This document shows positions 1-7,089 of a stretch of 23,071 nt of DNA, piece after piece; within the stretch, counting starts at the first letter, position 1, and the number at the start of each line of letters is the position of its first letter. The notes beneath the pieces are model-generated. The model had not been told where the DNA came from and ran no database searches. It worked only from the letters and a program-made list of their open reading frames with translations. Made by a program: the position numbers and the translations under genes. Source of the DNA: a virus; IMG/VR virus record IMGVR_UViG_3300004448_000098, positions 1 through 23,071 of that record. One strand, given 5' to 3'.

Positions 1-542
1 CAGAAGCAGAACTCTTTCTCAGTCTCACCTAGTTGGATTTCTAGTGTGTTAGCAGTAGAGTTACGCTTGTCAGTAACAACAGCAGACAGAATACCATTGT
101 GACCTGTAAAGCAAAGGTCTGGCAGTTGATACCCAGACGCAGCAGCAAAGATTTGATACAGGTGATCATTACTGAGTTCAGTAGAGATAGATGGTTCACC
201 AATACTATTGATAACATCAGGTGGAACAGTAATCATACGCTCATCAGCGTAGTAATACTTCATTCGACTGTTGTTCATGCTGATGTCAACATGCTTCTCA
301 CCAAAGTCCACGTCTGGTGTGTTACTGGTATTACGTGAGAGGACCTTGATGGTCTTCATCATGTTACCCAAGTCATAGATGGGAGCAGTACGTTGAAACT
401 CAATGTCTTTGAAAGTACAGGAACCGAGAATATTCTTATTGTTCGAGATAGTTGAAACCTTTTGACCAGGTTTAAACATGATGGATGGGTTGATGTTCAT
501 GAACAACCCGAGGATTTCTAGTTGTGGTTCAGTAAATTTCAT
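1..542 (-). CDS. 45: Sliding clamp gp45, C-terminus beyond left edge
   Basis: This is the DNA polymerase processivity clamp of the T4-type replisome. In T4 it forms a trimeric ring around DNA that tethers the polymerase, and it also activates late transcription by contacting gp55-bound RNA polymerase. Reading the minus strand from the ATG at 542 gives about 180 residues, starting MKFTEPQLEILGLF, with no stop before the window edge. The N-terminal third follows T4 gp45 (228 residues) from memory: an initial helix, an INPSIMFKPGQ strand resembling T4 INSGIMLKSGQ, then a YDLGNMMKTIKVLS segment resembling T4 YDLNGFLGILSL. The start lies 5 bases after the upstream stop (548-550) and no Shine-Dalgarno is visible, so translation is probably coupled. 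Presence of gp55 and gp46/47 in the same window fits the T4 late-transcription scheme. Confidence 0.88.
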   Translation of the reverse strand, partial: MKFTEPQLEILGLFMNINPSIMFKPGQKVSTISNNKNILGSCTFKDIEFQRTAPIYDLGNMMKTIKVLSRNTSNTPDVDFGEKHVDISMNNSRMKYYYADERMITVPPDVINSIGEPSISTELSNDHLYQIFAAASGYQLPDLCFTGHNGILSAVVTDKRNSTANTLEIQLGETEKEFCF

Positions 543-547
543 ACAGG

Positions 548-832
548 TCATTGAGGATAGTCTTCCGTTTGGGCGTTTTTATCGTTGAAGTGCATTAGGA
601 GCACAGCGTAGTGTAGCACCTTTAAGATGTCGCGTCTAGCAGTTCCCTTCTTATCGTATCGAGATGCATACTTTAAGATGTTAGACCTGCAAAACGATTC
701 GCCATCACCACACGCTTCGATCAAGTCTAGGGTTTGAAATCCCTCTGGACCAGCAGAGTAGTGCTGACTGTATGTGGCAGAGATGTAATCTTTAAGTTCT
801 TTAAGGATTTCATCTTCATTGTATTTGTTCAT
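548..832 (-). CDS. DUF3310-like small phage protein
   Basis: A 94-residue protein resembling DUF3310, a family common in phages and of unknown function (from memory, T7 gp1.7, reported as a nucleotide kinase, has been linked to it). The family pattern is visible in order: a His-Tyr near the start of the core (HYSAG, about residues 24-28), an aromatic-rich helix FQTLDLIEACG (32-42), FCRSNILKYASRYDKKG (47-63) and a closing helix DILKVLHYAVLL (68-79). The FC-x(3)-I-KY-x-SR-x(2)-KKG core is the most diagnostic part. The gene starts 2 bases after the upstream oxygenase stop and ends 5 bases before gp45, so it sits inside one transcription unit. Function cannot be read from sequence; a kinase role is not supported by any Walker A motif here. 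Confidence 0.68.
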   Translation of the reverse strand: MNKYNEDEILKELKDYISATYSQHYSAGPEGFQTLDLIEACGDGESFCRSNILKYASRYDKKGTARRDILKVLHYAVLLMHFNDKNAQTEDYPQ

Positions 833-834
833 AA

Positions 835-1398
835 TTAACAGAAACGTTCAAGTGTTGCAGTGTGTAGATCAAACCTATCAGGGTGTTTGTTGAGTTGAAT
901 AATGGCATCCCGTTGGAAGGGATTCTGGACGGTCGATTCGTCCCACCAATGAACCACTTTACGGACACCAGATACGATTGGTCTCACACGATGGATAATA
1001 CCTGTTGGATAGATAACAGCATGACCTGCTGGTAGTTTAATACTAACACCAAAGTCACCAAAACGCAACTCTAACTCACCCCCTTCATAGTCAGTTGGTT
1101 CATTAAGAAATAGTGTAGTGGACATGTCCATTCGTAATCCAGCACCATCAGTAATTTCATCTTGGTGCCAATCGTAATCTTGACCTGGATTGTACTTCTT
1201 ATAAGTGTAACCAGTTCGTCCACTAGAAAGAGTAAGTTCTGGTTGTAGAGAGTTATCTACTTGCTCATCCAACCATTCAGGATCAATACCCTTGTCTTCA
1301 TCAACTCGTTTGATAGGATTTACGATGAGAACAGGATCAACTTGGGAAAGGACTCTGGATATTCCAGAGTCATCAAGAATTTGTGTGCGATATAGCAT
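835..1398 (-). CDS. 2OG-Fe(II) oxygenase (PKHD/prolyl-hydroxylase type)
   Basis: A 187-residue non-heme iron dioxygenase expected to use 2-oxoglutarate and O2 to hydroxylate a substrate. The iron triad is complete: H78 and D80 in DWHQDE, and distal H136 in GIIHRV. R146 in SGVRKVVHWW sits where this family binds the 2-oxoglutarate carboxylate. The core between them contains STTLFLNEPTDYEGGELE (93-110) and PAGHAVIYP (123-131), the usual jelly-roll signature of PiuC/prolyl 4-hydroxylase relatives. The protein is complete and close to the size of single-domain family members. Its ATG shares one base with the upstream cobS-like stop (TGATG), implying coupled translation. Such oxygenases are frequent in T4-like cyanophages, but their substrates are unknown; protein hydroxylation is the family expectation, not something shown here. 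Confidence 0.85.
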   Translation of the reverse strand: MLYRTQILDDSGISRVLSQVDPVLIVNPIKRVDEDKGIDPEWLDEQVDNSLQPELTLSSGRTGYTYKKYNPGQDYDWHQDEITDGAGLRMDMSTTLFLNEPTDYEGGELELRFGDFGVSIKLPAGHAVIYPTGIIHRVRPIVSGVRKVVHWWDESTVQNPFQRDAIIQLNKHPDRFDLHTATLERFC

Positions 1399-2489
1399 CA
1401 GGAATCAAGAAGAGTGGGGTTCAGTTCAATTTTGGCATCAATTTTAGAGTACAGTTCCAAGAAAGCACTCTTAGTTTCATCATCGAAACGGTTGAGGCAG
1501 AGTTTGATTGCTTTCAAACGGTTGTTGAAGATAGAGAAAGCGCGAATGATGTGTACAAGACGACGTGTAGAGATAACTTCATCAATACCACCCTCAGCAA
1601 ACGTCTTACGAATAACATCTGCCCATGTACAGAGATTTGTAATGAACTCTTCATCACAGCAACCCAGTTCTGAGCAGTAGTTATTGAGCATCTTAGTCTC
1701 AATACGAGGGGCAGGATACTCTTGCTCAAAGGTAAGAGGGAAACGCTCCAAGAATGCTTCATTCAGTACGTTGGTACCGATGAAACGACCATCATCAGAA
1801 CCCTTACCCTTAGTATTAGCAGTAGCAAATACAGTAAAACCAGGTGACGGGGTGACAGTGACGCCAGTCTTCTTCAAGTACACACCCGTACCTTCAAGAA
1901 TAGATTGCAGACAGAGGATCTTGTTTGATGCAAGGTCAATCTCATCTAGAAGCAGGACTGCACCACGTTGCAGTGCCTCAATAACAGGACCGTTGTGCCA
2001 CACAGTGTTTCCATCGACTAGACGAAAACCACCAATGAGATCATCCTCATCAGTTTCAATAGTAATGTTTACACGAATCAGTTCACGGTTAGTCTGAGCA
2101 CATGCTTGCTCAACGCCCATAGTCTTACCATTACCAGACAGTCCAGTGATGAACGTAGGATAGAAGACACCAGAGTTGATGATCTTTTTTAGATCTGTGA
2201 AGTTTCCAAATGGAACATAGTTTTTATCTTTGGAAGGAATCAAGGTTGAAACCTCAATGGCGGGAGATGCAGAAGGTGATTGATATGTTTTTTCCAGTTC
2301 GGGTGCAGTCAAATTCCACTTACCACGAGTCACTTTATACTGTTCAAGACGCTTACATACAGTAGGGTATGAAACATTAAAGTGGTCGGCAGCAGCAAGA
2401 ACTTTTGTAGTATCTACCTCAGGTGTGGCGTATGTATCAAGAAAATATGCAAGCAGGTCAGTGATGTTCAAGTCAGATTGGGCAGGCAT
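1398..2489 (-). CDS. cobS: CobS-like AAA+ ATPase (MoxR/dynein-type)
   Basis: A 363-residue AAA+ ATPase of the CobS/MoxR group, commonly annotated as cobS in marine cyanophages and named after the cobaltochelatase subunit. Walker A is GLSGNGKT at 116-123, Walker B VLLLDEID at 178-185, sensor 1 ATAN at 222-225, the arginine-finger region LERF at 247-250 and a sensor 2-like STRR at 307-310. All catalytic elements are intact. Residues about 27-57 ahead of the ATPase core look like a helix-turn-helix (AAADHFNVSYPTVCKRLEQY), which is unusual for CobS. The next gene upstream encodes a VWA protein, the classic partner of MoxR/CobS ATPases. The large CobN subunit and other cobalamin genes are absent from the window, so a chelatase role is uncertain; remodelling of a protein complex is an equally good reading. 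Confidence 0.85.
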   Translation of the reverse strand: MPAQSDLNITDLLAYFLDTYATPEVDTTKVLAAADHFNVSYPTVCKRLEQYKVTRGKWNLTAPELEKTYQSPSASPAIEVSTLIPSKDKNYVPFGNFTDLKKIINSGVFYPTFITGLSGNGKTMGVEQACAQTNRELIRVNITIETDEDDLIGGFRLVDGNTVWHNGPVIEALQRGAVLLLDEIDLASNKILCLQSILEGTGVYLKKTGVTVTPSPGFTVFATANTKGKGSDDGRFIGTNVLNEAFLERFPLTFEQEYPAPRIETKMLNNYCSELGCCDEEFITNLCTWADVIRKTFAEGGIDEVISTRRLVHIIRAFSIFNNRLKAIKLCLNRFDDETKSAFLELYSKIDAKIELNPTLLDS

Positions 2490-2513
2490 TAGTCGTCTTG
2501 TGTTGATGTAGTT

Positions 2514-2541
2514 AGTATAGAGCAGGTAGAGGTAGTGTCAG
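2514..2541 (-). promoter_or_regulatory. Sigma70-like promoter before cobS
   Basis: In the 66-base gap between the VWA gene and cobS the minus strand reads CTGACA (2541-2536), a 16-base spacer, then TATACT (2519-2514). This is 5 of 6 to the -35 consensus and a good -10 box. The expected start lies near 2507, leaving a leader of about 18 bases to the ATG at 2489. It would let cobS and its followers be expressed early by host RNA polymerase. No transcription data are available here. Confidence 0.45.
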
Positions 2542-2555
2542 GGGCAGAGTGGACA

Positions 2556-4709
2556 CTATGCGATTTGTCCAGCAAATGCCGAGAGCATTTTCCTGTTCAC
2601 AGACTTTGACTTCAATGACTTCTTAAATGCAGACCTGATCTGACCCTTGGTTGCATCATCAGCAACTTCCATTTCAGTATCAGCATTGTAAGATCTAGAC
2701 TGAACTACATACAACTGTGTGTAGGGCGACTTATCAATAGCAACTGATTTGTCACGACTAAGTGTCTTACAATATGTATCGTTAACGAACATACCAAGAA
2801 CTCTCAGGTATTGCCCCAATGCACGAGTGGAACAGATACGGAAACCAATAACAGAACACTCAGGATATGTATCACGAATTACTTTCAAAAGTGTATTGGT
2901 CATAACACTATCACAACTATAATAACGATTACGGGTGCGAATAGTAACCTGTTGGTCGTGAACATAATAAGGATAAGGTTCAGAGTGATAACCACCAGCG
3001 ACTGCTTGTTTCATATATGCAGTGGACTGTGACTCACCATCAGTTAAGACAACTAGGTGTGACTTCTCAACACCTGCATTCCGTTGCCATTCACCAAGAT
3101 ACTGACGCATAACAATTAGAGCATCGTTCAATGGTGTTCCACCAAGACCCATAAAGTTTGGTGGTGCTGGACGGAACCTGTATATATCGCGACGTTCGTG
3201 CCAGTAGTTTGCAACACGGTACATATAGTTACACTGACGTTTGAAGTTACTTTGATTGCCCTCACTAGTCAAAACATTAACTAGTTTGAAACGAGGATCA
3301 ATATAAAATTCACCTACCTTAGAGTCTGATACTGCTGGAATGTTCTTAGTAGGAGTATCACAAGGAATACCAAAGAACTGTAACAGATTAGCATCAGTCA
3401 CGAAAGTATATACGTCGAAGGGGATACCAACCTTCTTACAGAACTGAGCAAGATTAATTACTTGACATACAGTATCAAAGATTTCGGGAGACATAGAACC
3501 AGACCAGTCAAGTAGAAATACAAGACCATGGTTTTTTCCATCAGTAGTACGAGTTACTTTCTTGAAGATGTCATCACTAAATTTATAATTGTGAAGTTTA
3601 GTTGTATCAAGAACCCCTGTACGAGCAGTGGTAGAACGAGCATATGATGATGCAGACTTCTTACACTCAAACTCTTTGACTAGGTAGTTAACATCCTTGG
3701 AAGTATTATTACAGAACTGGCGGAAGTCTGCATCAACTTCAATAAAAGGATCCTTAGGAAAATCTTCATAGTATGAGTTCCAGTAAGATTCTGCATGATC
3801 CCACAACTCTTGGTTAGGAACAATTACATTTTTGAAATTAATCTTAGGGAAAGAAAGATATGTTGGACTACCAATACTAGTGTTAATTAGACTAGAAGCA
3901 TTCTCATCAAAGTTACGTTGTGTTTGAACATTATCAATATCTGGTTGAATGTATTCGTATGAAGGTGTGTCTAGTTGTGCATCGTCGTTGTCTTCTTCTG
4001 ACATCTTATCTGTGTCAGGTTCATCATCAGTAAACCAAGGACGTGATTCCTTAACAGGACTATCCGTATCACTCATCTCAATATCTTTATTCTCAGTCTG
4101 ACTAGGAGTATCACCAGGAGGAGCAGAAGGGGGAGTTTGCATCACAGGTGGTGGGGTTTGCTTCTCTTGCTCTTCCTTAGCAAATTTGTAAATAGCAACA
4201 GCAGCATCAATTGCTTGCTGAAACGTTTCTGCAACGCCCACAGCGTCACGTAGAGGGGTCTCAGGGGCACTAAATGGCATCATCGCATATGCACCAATTT
4301 TGTAGTGAAGATTGACTCTATCAATGAGAGTCATCTTTTCTAGTTCTGTATTAGCAATCTCAAAGAAATCATCATCATTAAGTTCTTTATATCCCTGATA
4401 GAAATCTTTGCCAAGACCAGGATACTTACGCTTCATAAGTTTCTCGATACGTGCATCCTCAGTAACGTTCACATAGGACTGAGGACAATCCAAGTTATCA
4501 AGAGAGTCATCATTAGGTGTATACAATGCGTGTCCAACCTCATGTCCAACCAAGAGATCGTAAACAGTATCACTCGCACGAGTCCACATGGGCAGAGTCA
4601 ACACCCTTGTCTCAACATTGAACGATGCAGTAGGTACTTGCCTGTGCTCCACCAGGAGATTCTCGGTAGCAAGTAGACGAGCAAGGGTGCTTTTGATCTC
4701 TTTCTGCAT
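2556..4709 (-). CDS. Metallopeptidase-like protein with C-terminal VWA domain
   Basis: A 717-residue protein with two recognisable parts. The N-terminal region has a zinc-metallopeptidase motif HEVGH (56-60), followed about 24 residues later by NVTEDARIEK (81-90), whose E84 is well placed to be a gluzincin third ligand. Residues about 180-265 are a Pro/Asp/Glu-rich low-complexity linker. The C-terminal half is a von Willebrand factor A domain with a perfect metal-dependent adhesion site, DWSGSMS (401-407), and a second metal-site segment VVLTDGES downstream. The layout recalls CobT-like proteins, where an acidic middle precedes a VWA, and such proteins work with CobS/MoxR AAA+ ATPases; cobS is the next gene. 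There is a good ribosome binding site AAGGA just before the ATG at 4709. Neither the substrate nor protease activity is known; annotation as peptidase rests on the HExxH motif alone. Confidence 0.8.
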   Translation of the reverse strand: MQKEIKSTLARLLATENLLVEHRQVPTASFNVETRVLTLPMWTRASDTVYDLLVGHEVGHALYTPNDDSLDNLDCPQSYVNVTEDARIEKLMKRKYPGLGKDFYQGYKELNDDDFFEIANTELEKMTLIDRVNLHYKIGAYAMMPFSAPETPLRDAVGVAETFQQAIDAAVAIYKFAKEEQEKQTPPPVMQTPPSAPPGDTPSQTENKDIEMSDTDSPVKESRPWFTDDEPDTDKMSEEDNDDAQLDTPSYEYIQPDIDNVQTQRNFDENASSLINTSIGSPTYLSFPKINFKNVIVPNQELWDHAESYWNSYYEDFPKDPFIEVDADFRQFCNNTSKDVNYLVKEFECKKSASSYARSTTARTGVLDTTKLHNYKFSDDIFKKVTRTTDGKNHGLVFLLDWSGSMSPEIFDTVCQVINLAQFCKKVGIPFDVYTFVTDANLLQFFGIPCDTPTKNIPAVSDSKVGEFYIDPRFKLVNVLTSEGNQSNFKRQCNYMYRVANYWHERRDIYRFRPAPPNFMGLGGTPLNDALIVMRQYLGEWQRNAGVEKSHLVVLTDGESQSTAYMKQAVAGGYHSEPYPYYVHDQQVTIRTRNRYYSCDSVMTNTLLKVIRDTYPECSVIGFRICSTRALGQYLRVLGMFVNDTYCKTLSRDKSVAIDKSPYTQLYVVQSRSYNADTEMEVADDATKGQIRSAFKKSLKSKSVNRKMLSAFAGQIA

Positions 4710-4732
4710 AGTGTCCTTGTGTGTATACAGAT

Positions 4733-4738
4733 AGTATA
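4733..4738 (-). promoter_or_regulatory. Possible -10 box before the VWA gene
   Basis: The minus strand has TATACT at 4738-4733, 24 bases before the ATG. This is nearly the same distance as the TATACT boxes before cobS and before the small genes after gp23. It lies directly after the speD terminator, where a new start would be needed. No acceptable -35 box exists at 16-18 bases, so the call is weak. Confidence 0.28.
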
Positions 4739-4767
4739 AACCCCCCTAGTCAACAGACCTAGGAGGG
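4738..4767 (-). terminator. Intrinsic terminator after speD
   Basis: On the minus strand CCCTCCTAG (4767-4759) pairs with CTAGGGGGG (4749-4741) across a 9-base loop, giving a 9-bp stem with one G-U pair, followed by TTTATACT. It begins 9 bases after the speD stop and separates gp46-speD from the VWA-cobS-oxygenase-gp45 unit. Confidence 0.65.
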
Positions 4768-4775
4768 TAGTACAC

Positions 4776-5111
4776 TTATATAACTGGTCGCTTAACGGTC
4801 TGATATACCCATCGCTTACTCAGTAACGACGCTTTCATGAAAGAAAACGCCTCGTGAGGATCCGTATGGTCTCCACAAGTAAAGGCATCGCATACTGCTT
4901 CGCCTGTCTCAGGCCATGTATGAATGCTGATATGAGACTCAGCAAGCATAGCGATGGCAGTCACGCCTTGTGGAGAGAACTTATGTGATTGGATACCTAG
5001 AAGTGTACTGTTTGCACACTCCGCCGCTTTTGCCAGCATGTCACGAATGTATGATTCATCATCTAGAAGTTCAGAGTTACATTCGCGTAGGGTGAATAGT
5101 ATATGTTTCAT
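4776..5111 (-). CDS. speD: S-adenosylmethionine decarboxylase proenzyme
   Basis: A 111-residue prokaryotic-type AdoMet decarboxylase. It supplies decarboxylated AdoMet, the aminopropyl donor for spermidine synthesis. The enzyme cleaves itself to make a pyruvoyl cofactor: the cleavage site is seen as AESHISIHTWPE, with cut expected between E58 and S59. The processing His is H64 and the proton-donor Cys is C79 in FTCGDHT. Length matches the short bacterial class. Its ATG overlaps the gp46 stop (ATGA), so it is coupled to a recombination gene rather than to other polyamine genes, and none of those are in the window. Carriage of speD is known in T4-like cyanophages; a plausible role is polyamine supply for DNA condensation or replication, which is inference. 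Confidence 0.92.
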   Translation of the reverse strand: MKHILFTLRECNSELLDDESYIRDMLAKAAECANSTLLGIQSHKFSPQGVTAIAMLAESHISIHTWPETGEAVCDAFTCGDHTDPHEAFSFMKASLLSKRWVYQTVKRPVI

Positions 5112-6823
5112 CCCTGCACCGATGACATAGTTGAAAAGTCACCTTCTTTGGAGAACTCTACGATTCGCTCAAACTTATCATAGAGCACGTCACCCTTGTG
5201 AGATATCACAAAAAGATTAGTCTTCTCTCCTAGACCTTTCAAAATCCTCATAAGTTCATCCGTAGCAGACTGATCGAGTGAAGAGTCAAAAACTTCATCC
5301 AAAAGAAGAAGGTTTGTACTCACACTATTTTTTAATTTAGCAACTTCTCGCCAAGTAAACAACAGCGCCAGATCAATCTTTTGCTTCTCTCCCTCTGAAA
5401 AAGAAGCATAAGAAAAATCATCACGGAAACGAGAAAGAATCTTCTCGTTAAAACTATCATCAAGCGTGAAGTTCACATAGAAGTCCATGCTTTGAAGATA
5501 CTTATTGATTCTCTGATTAATGATAGGAATAAACTTAGAAATAATCTTAGTTTTAATACCACCATCTTTCAGAAGATTAGCAACCGATTTAAGATGATCC
5601 GTCTGCTTGTTTATATTAGAACACGAAATGACTTTCTTGTCAAGTGCTTGTGTCATGGTTTCAAGATCTTGCTTTTCTTTCTCCAAGTTACTAGTATCAC
5701 TACCTACCTCAGTCATGATAGAAGTGTTGTCTTTCAGTAGACGCATCTCTTCCTTGGTGAGAGATTGAATCTCATACCTGTACTGATTAATCTTAGTTGC
5801 TTTCTCGCGAAGTTCTGTAATGTTCTTACTGAGTGTGGTGATCTGCCCCATGATCTGGGACCCAGCATCAGTCAGTTCAACGCATCTTTGATTGAGTTCT
5901 GCTTGCTTAGAGATACGAAGTTCTTTATCAATGTGTTGAGTACAAGTAGGACATGTTTGATTCTCTACAAAGAAATCATAGTTCTTCTTAGATGTATTTA
6001 ATTTATGATAGATCTTAGACTTCATGTCCTTAAACTTGTCCTGCTTTTCAACAGCAAGATCTAATTTAAGAATCTCAGGTTCAAGAATTAAAATATCTTT
6101 TTCTACTGCATTAATACGTGTTTTGATTTCAACTACACGATCTTCATTCGCAACAAATTTCTGCTGCTGATTCTCAACGTATTGCTTATCAACATTTTCT
6201 AGGTTACTGATATTGCGAAGTTGCATATCAACTTTCTGTTCTGCCAGTTCAAGTTCATACTCACACTGACGTTGCTCGTCTTTGGCATCTTTGAGTCGTT
6301 CTTTCAGGAGACCATTCATCTGTGAGAAGATTTGAATGTCTAGAAGATCTTCAATAACTTCCCTCCTATGTGCAGCAGGAAGTTGCATGAAAGGAACAAA
6401 GGTGCTACTGCCAAGAATAACAACCTGAGTAAAAGTCTTGTAGTTAAGTTTAAGTATGCTCTGCTCTAAGTGCTTCTGGTAGTCTTTGTTAGCAGCGTTC
6501 TGATCTACCAGTTCATCGTTACGATAAATCTCAAACACAGCAGGTTTGAGACCACGAACAACTTTATAGTTAACAGTACCAATTTGGAACTCAACTTCTA
6601 CTGAGAGGTCACGCTCATTGACGCTGTTCAATAATTGTGGTTTGTTGATCTTACGAAATGGTTTGTTGAACAAAACAAAACAAAGCGCATCAAGAATGGT
6701 ACTCTTGCCTGCGCCGTTATTACCCACAATTAAAGTAGATGGTGACTCACTCAAATCCACTTCGGTGAACTGCTGTCCTGTTGAGAGGAAGTTCTTCCAG
6801 CGGATAGTCTCAAAAACGATCAT
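5108..6823 (-). CDS. 46: Recombination nuclease ATPase subunit gp46 (Rad50/SbcC-like)
   Basis: A 571-residue SMC-family ATPase that pairs with gp47 to resect DNA ends for recombination-dependent replication. It is complete. The ATP-binding head starts with Walker A GNNGAGKS (34-41), followed by a long coiled coil (about 165-400) broken by a zinc hook CPTC (291-294). The second half of the head has the ABC signature SFSEGEKQ (474-481), Walker B LLLLDEVFD (505-513) and the switch histidine H542 in VISHKGD. Length is close to T4 gp46 (560). The ATG at 6823 follows the DUF3110-like gene by one base, and the stop overlaps speD. The gp47 partner lies one gene upstream, as in other cyanophages. Confidence 0.95.
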   Translation of the reverse strand: MIVFETIRWKNFLSTGQQFTEVDLSESPSTLIVGNNGAGKSTILDALCFVLFNKPFRKINKPQLLNSVNERDLSVEVEFQIGTVNYKVVRGLKPAVFEIYRNDELVDQNAANKDYQKHLEQSILKLNYKTFTQVVILGSSTFVPFMQLPAAHRREVIEDLLDIQIFSQMNGLLKERLKDAKDEQRQCEYELELAEQKVDMQLRNISNLENVDKQYVENQQQKFVANEDRVVEIKTRINAVEKDILILEPEILKLDLAVEKQDKFKDMKSKIYHKLNTSKKNYDFFVENQTCPTCTQHIDKELRISKQAELNQRCVELTDAGSQIMGQITTLSKNITELREKATKINQYRYEIQSLTKEEMRLLKDNTSIMTEVGSDTSNLEKEKQDLETMTQALDKKVISCSNINKQTDHLKSVANLLKDGGIKTKIISKFIPIINQRINKYLQSMDFYVNFTLDDSFNEKILSRFRDDFSYASFSEGEKQKIDLALLFTWREVAKLKNSVSTNLLLLDEVFDSSLDQSATDELMRILKGLGEKTNLFVISHKGDVLYDKFERIVEFSKEGDFSTMSSVQG

Positions 6824-6824
6824 A

Positions 6825-7088
6825 CTAGTCTACGTCTATCGGTGGAAATACAATATCGTTGGGTGTAATAATTGTGTAGTTATATCCATAGGAAGTGCAA
6901 TTGTCTTTAACAACTTCTTCTTCTACTTCTATAACTTCTAAACTACGTTTATAATTATCTGCTTTTAGATAACCATAGTAACGAGTGGCATCATCTTCTT
7001 GCTCAAAAATTTGAACAACTTTTTCATCGATGTTGCCATCACGGACAGCATACACGCCCCCGCTACTTTTGTCAACTAGTACAAACAT
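6825..7088 (-). CDS. DUF3110-like small protein between gp47 and gp46
   Basis: An 87-residue protein starting MFVLVDKSSGGVYAVRD. It resembles DUF3110, a family that I recall from cyanobacteria and plants: a strand-rich start with a glycine turn, then VVQIFEQEDDATRYYGYLKA (about 24-43, the most telling part), VIEVEEEVV, a C-x(3)-GY segment and a closing PP near the C-terminus. Function is unknown. An upstream in-frame ATG at 7112 would add 8 residues, but that start lies inside gp47. The ATG at 7088 sits 2 bases after the gp47 stop and gives the better family alignment. It is wedged between the two subunits of the gp46/47 nuclease. Origin from a host gene is possible but cannot be tested here. 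Confidence 0.6.
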   Translation of the reverse strand: MFVLVDKSSGGVYAVRDGNIDEKVVQIFEQEDDATRYYGYLKADNYKRSLEVIEVEEEVVKDNCTSYGYNYTIITPNDIVFPPIDVD

Positions 7089-7089
7089 T

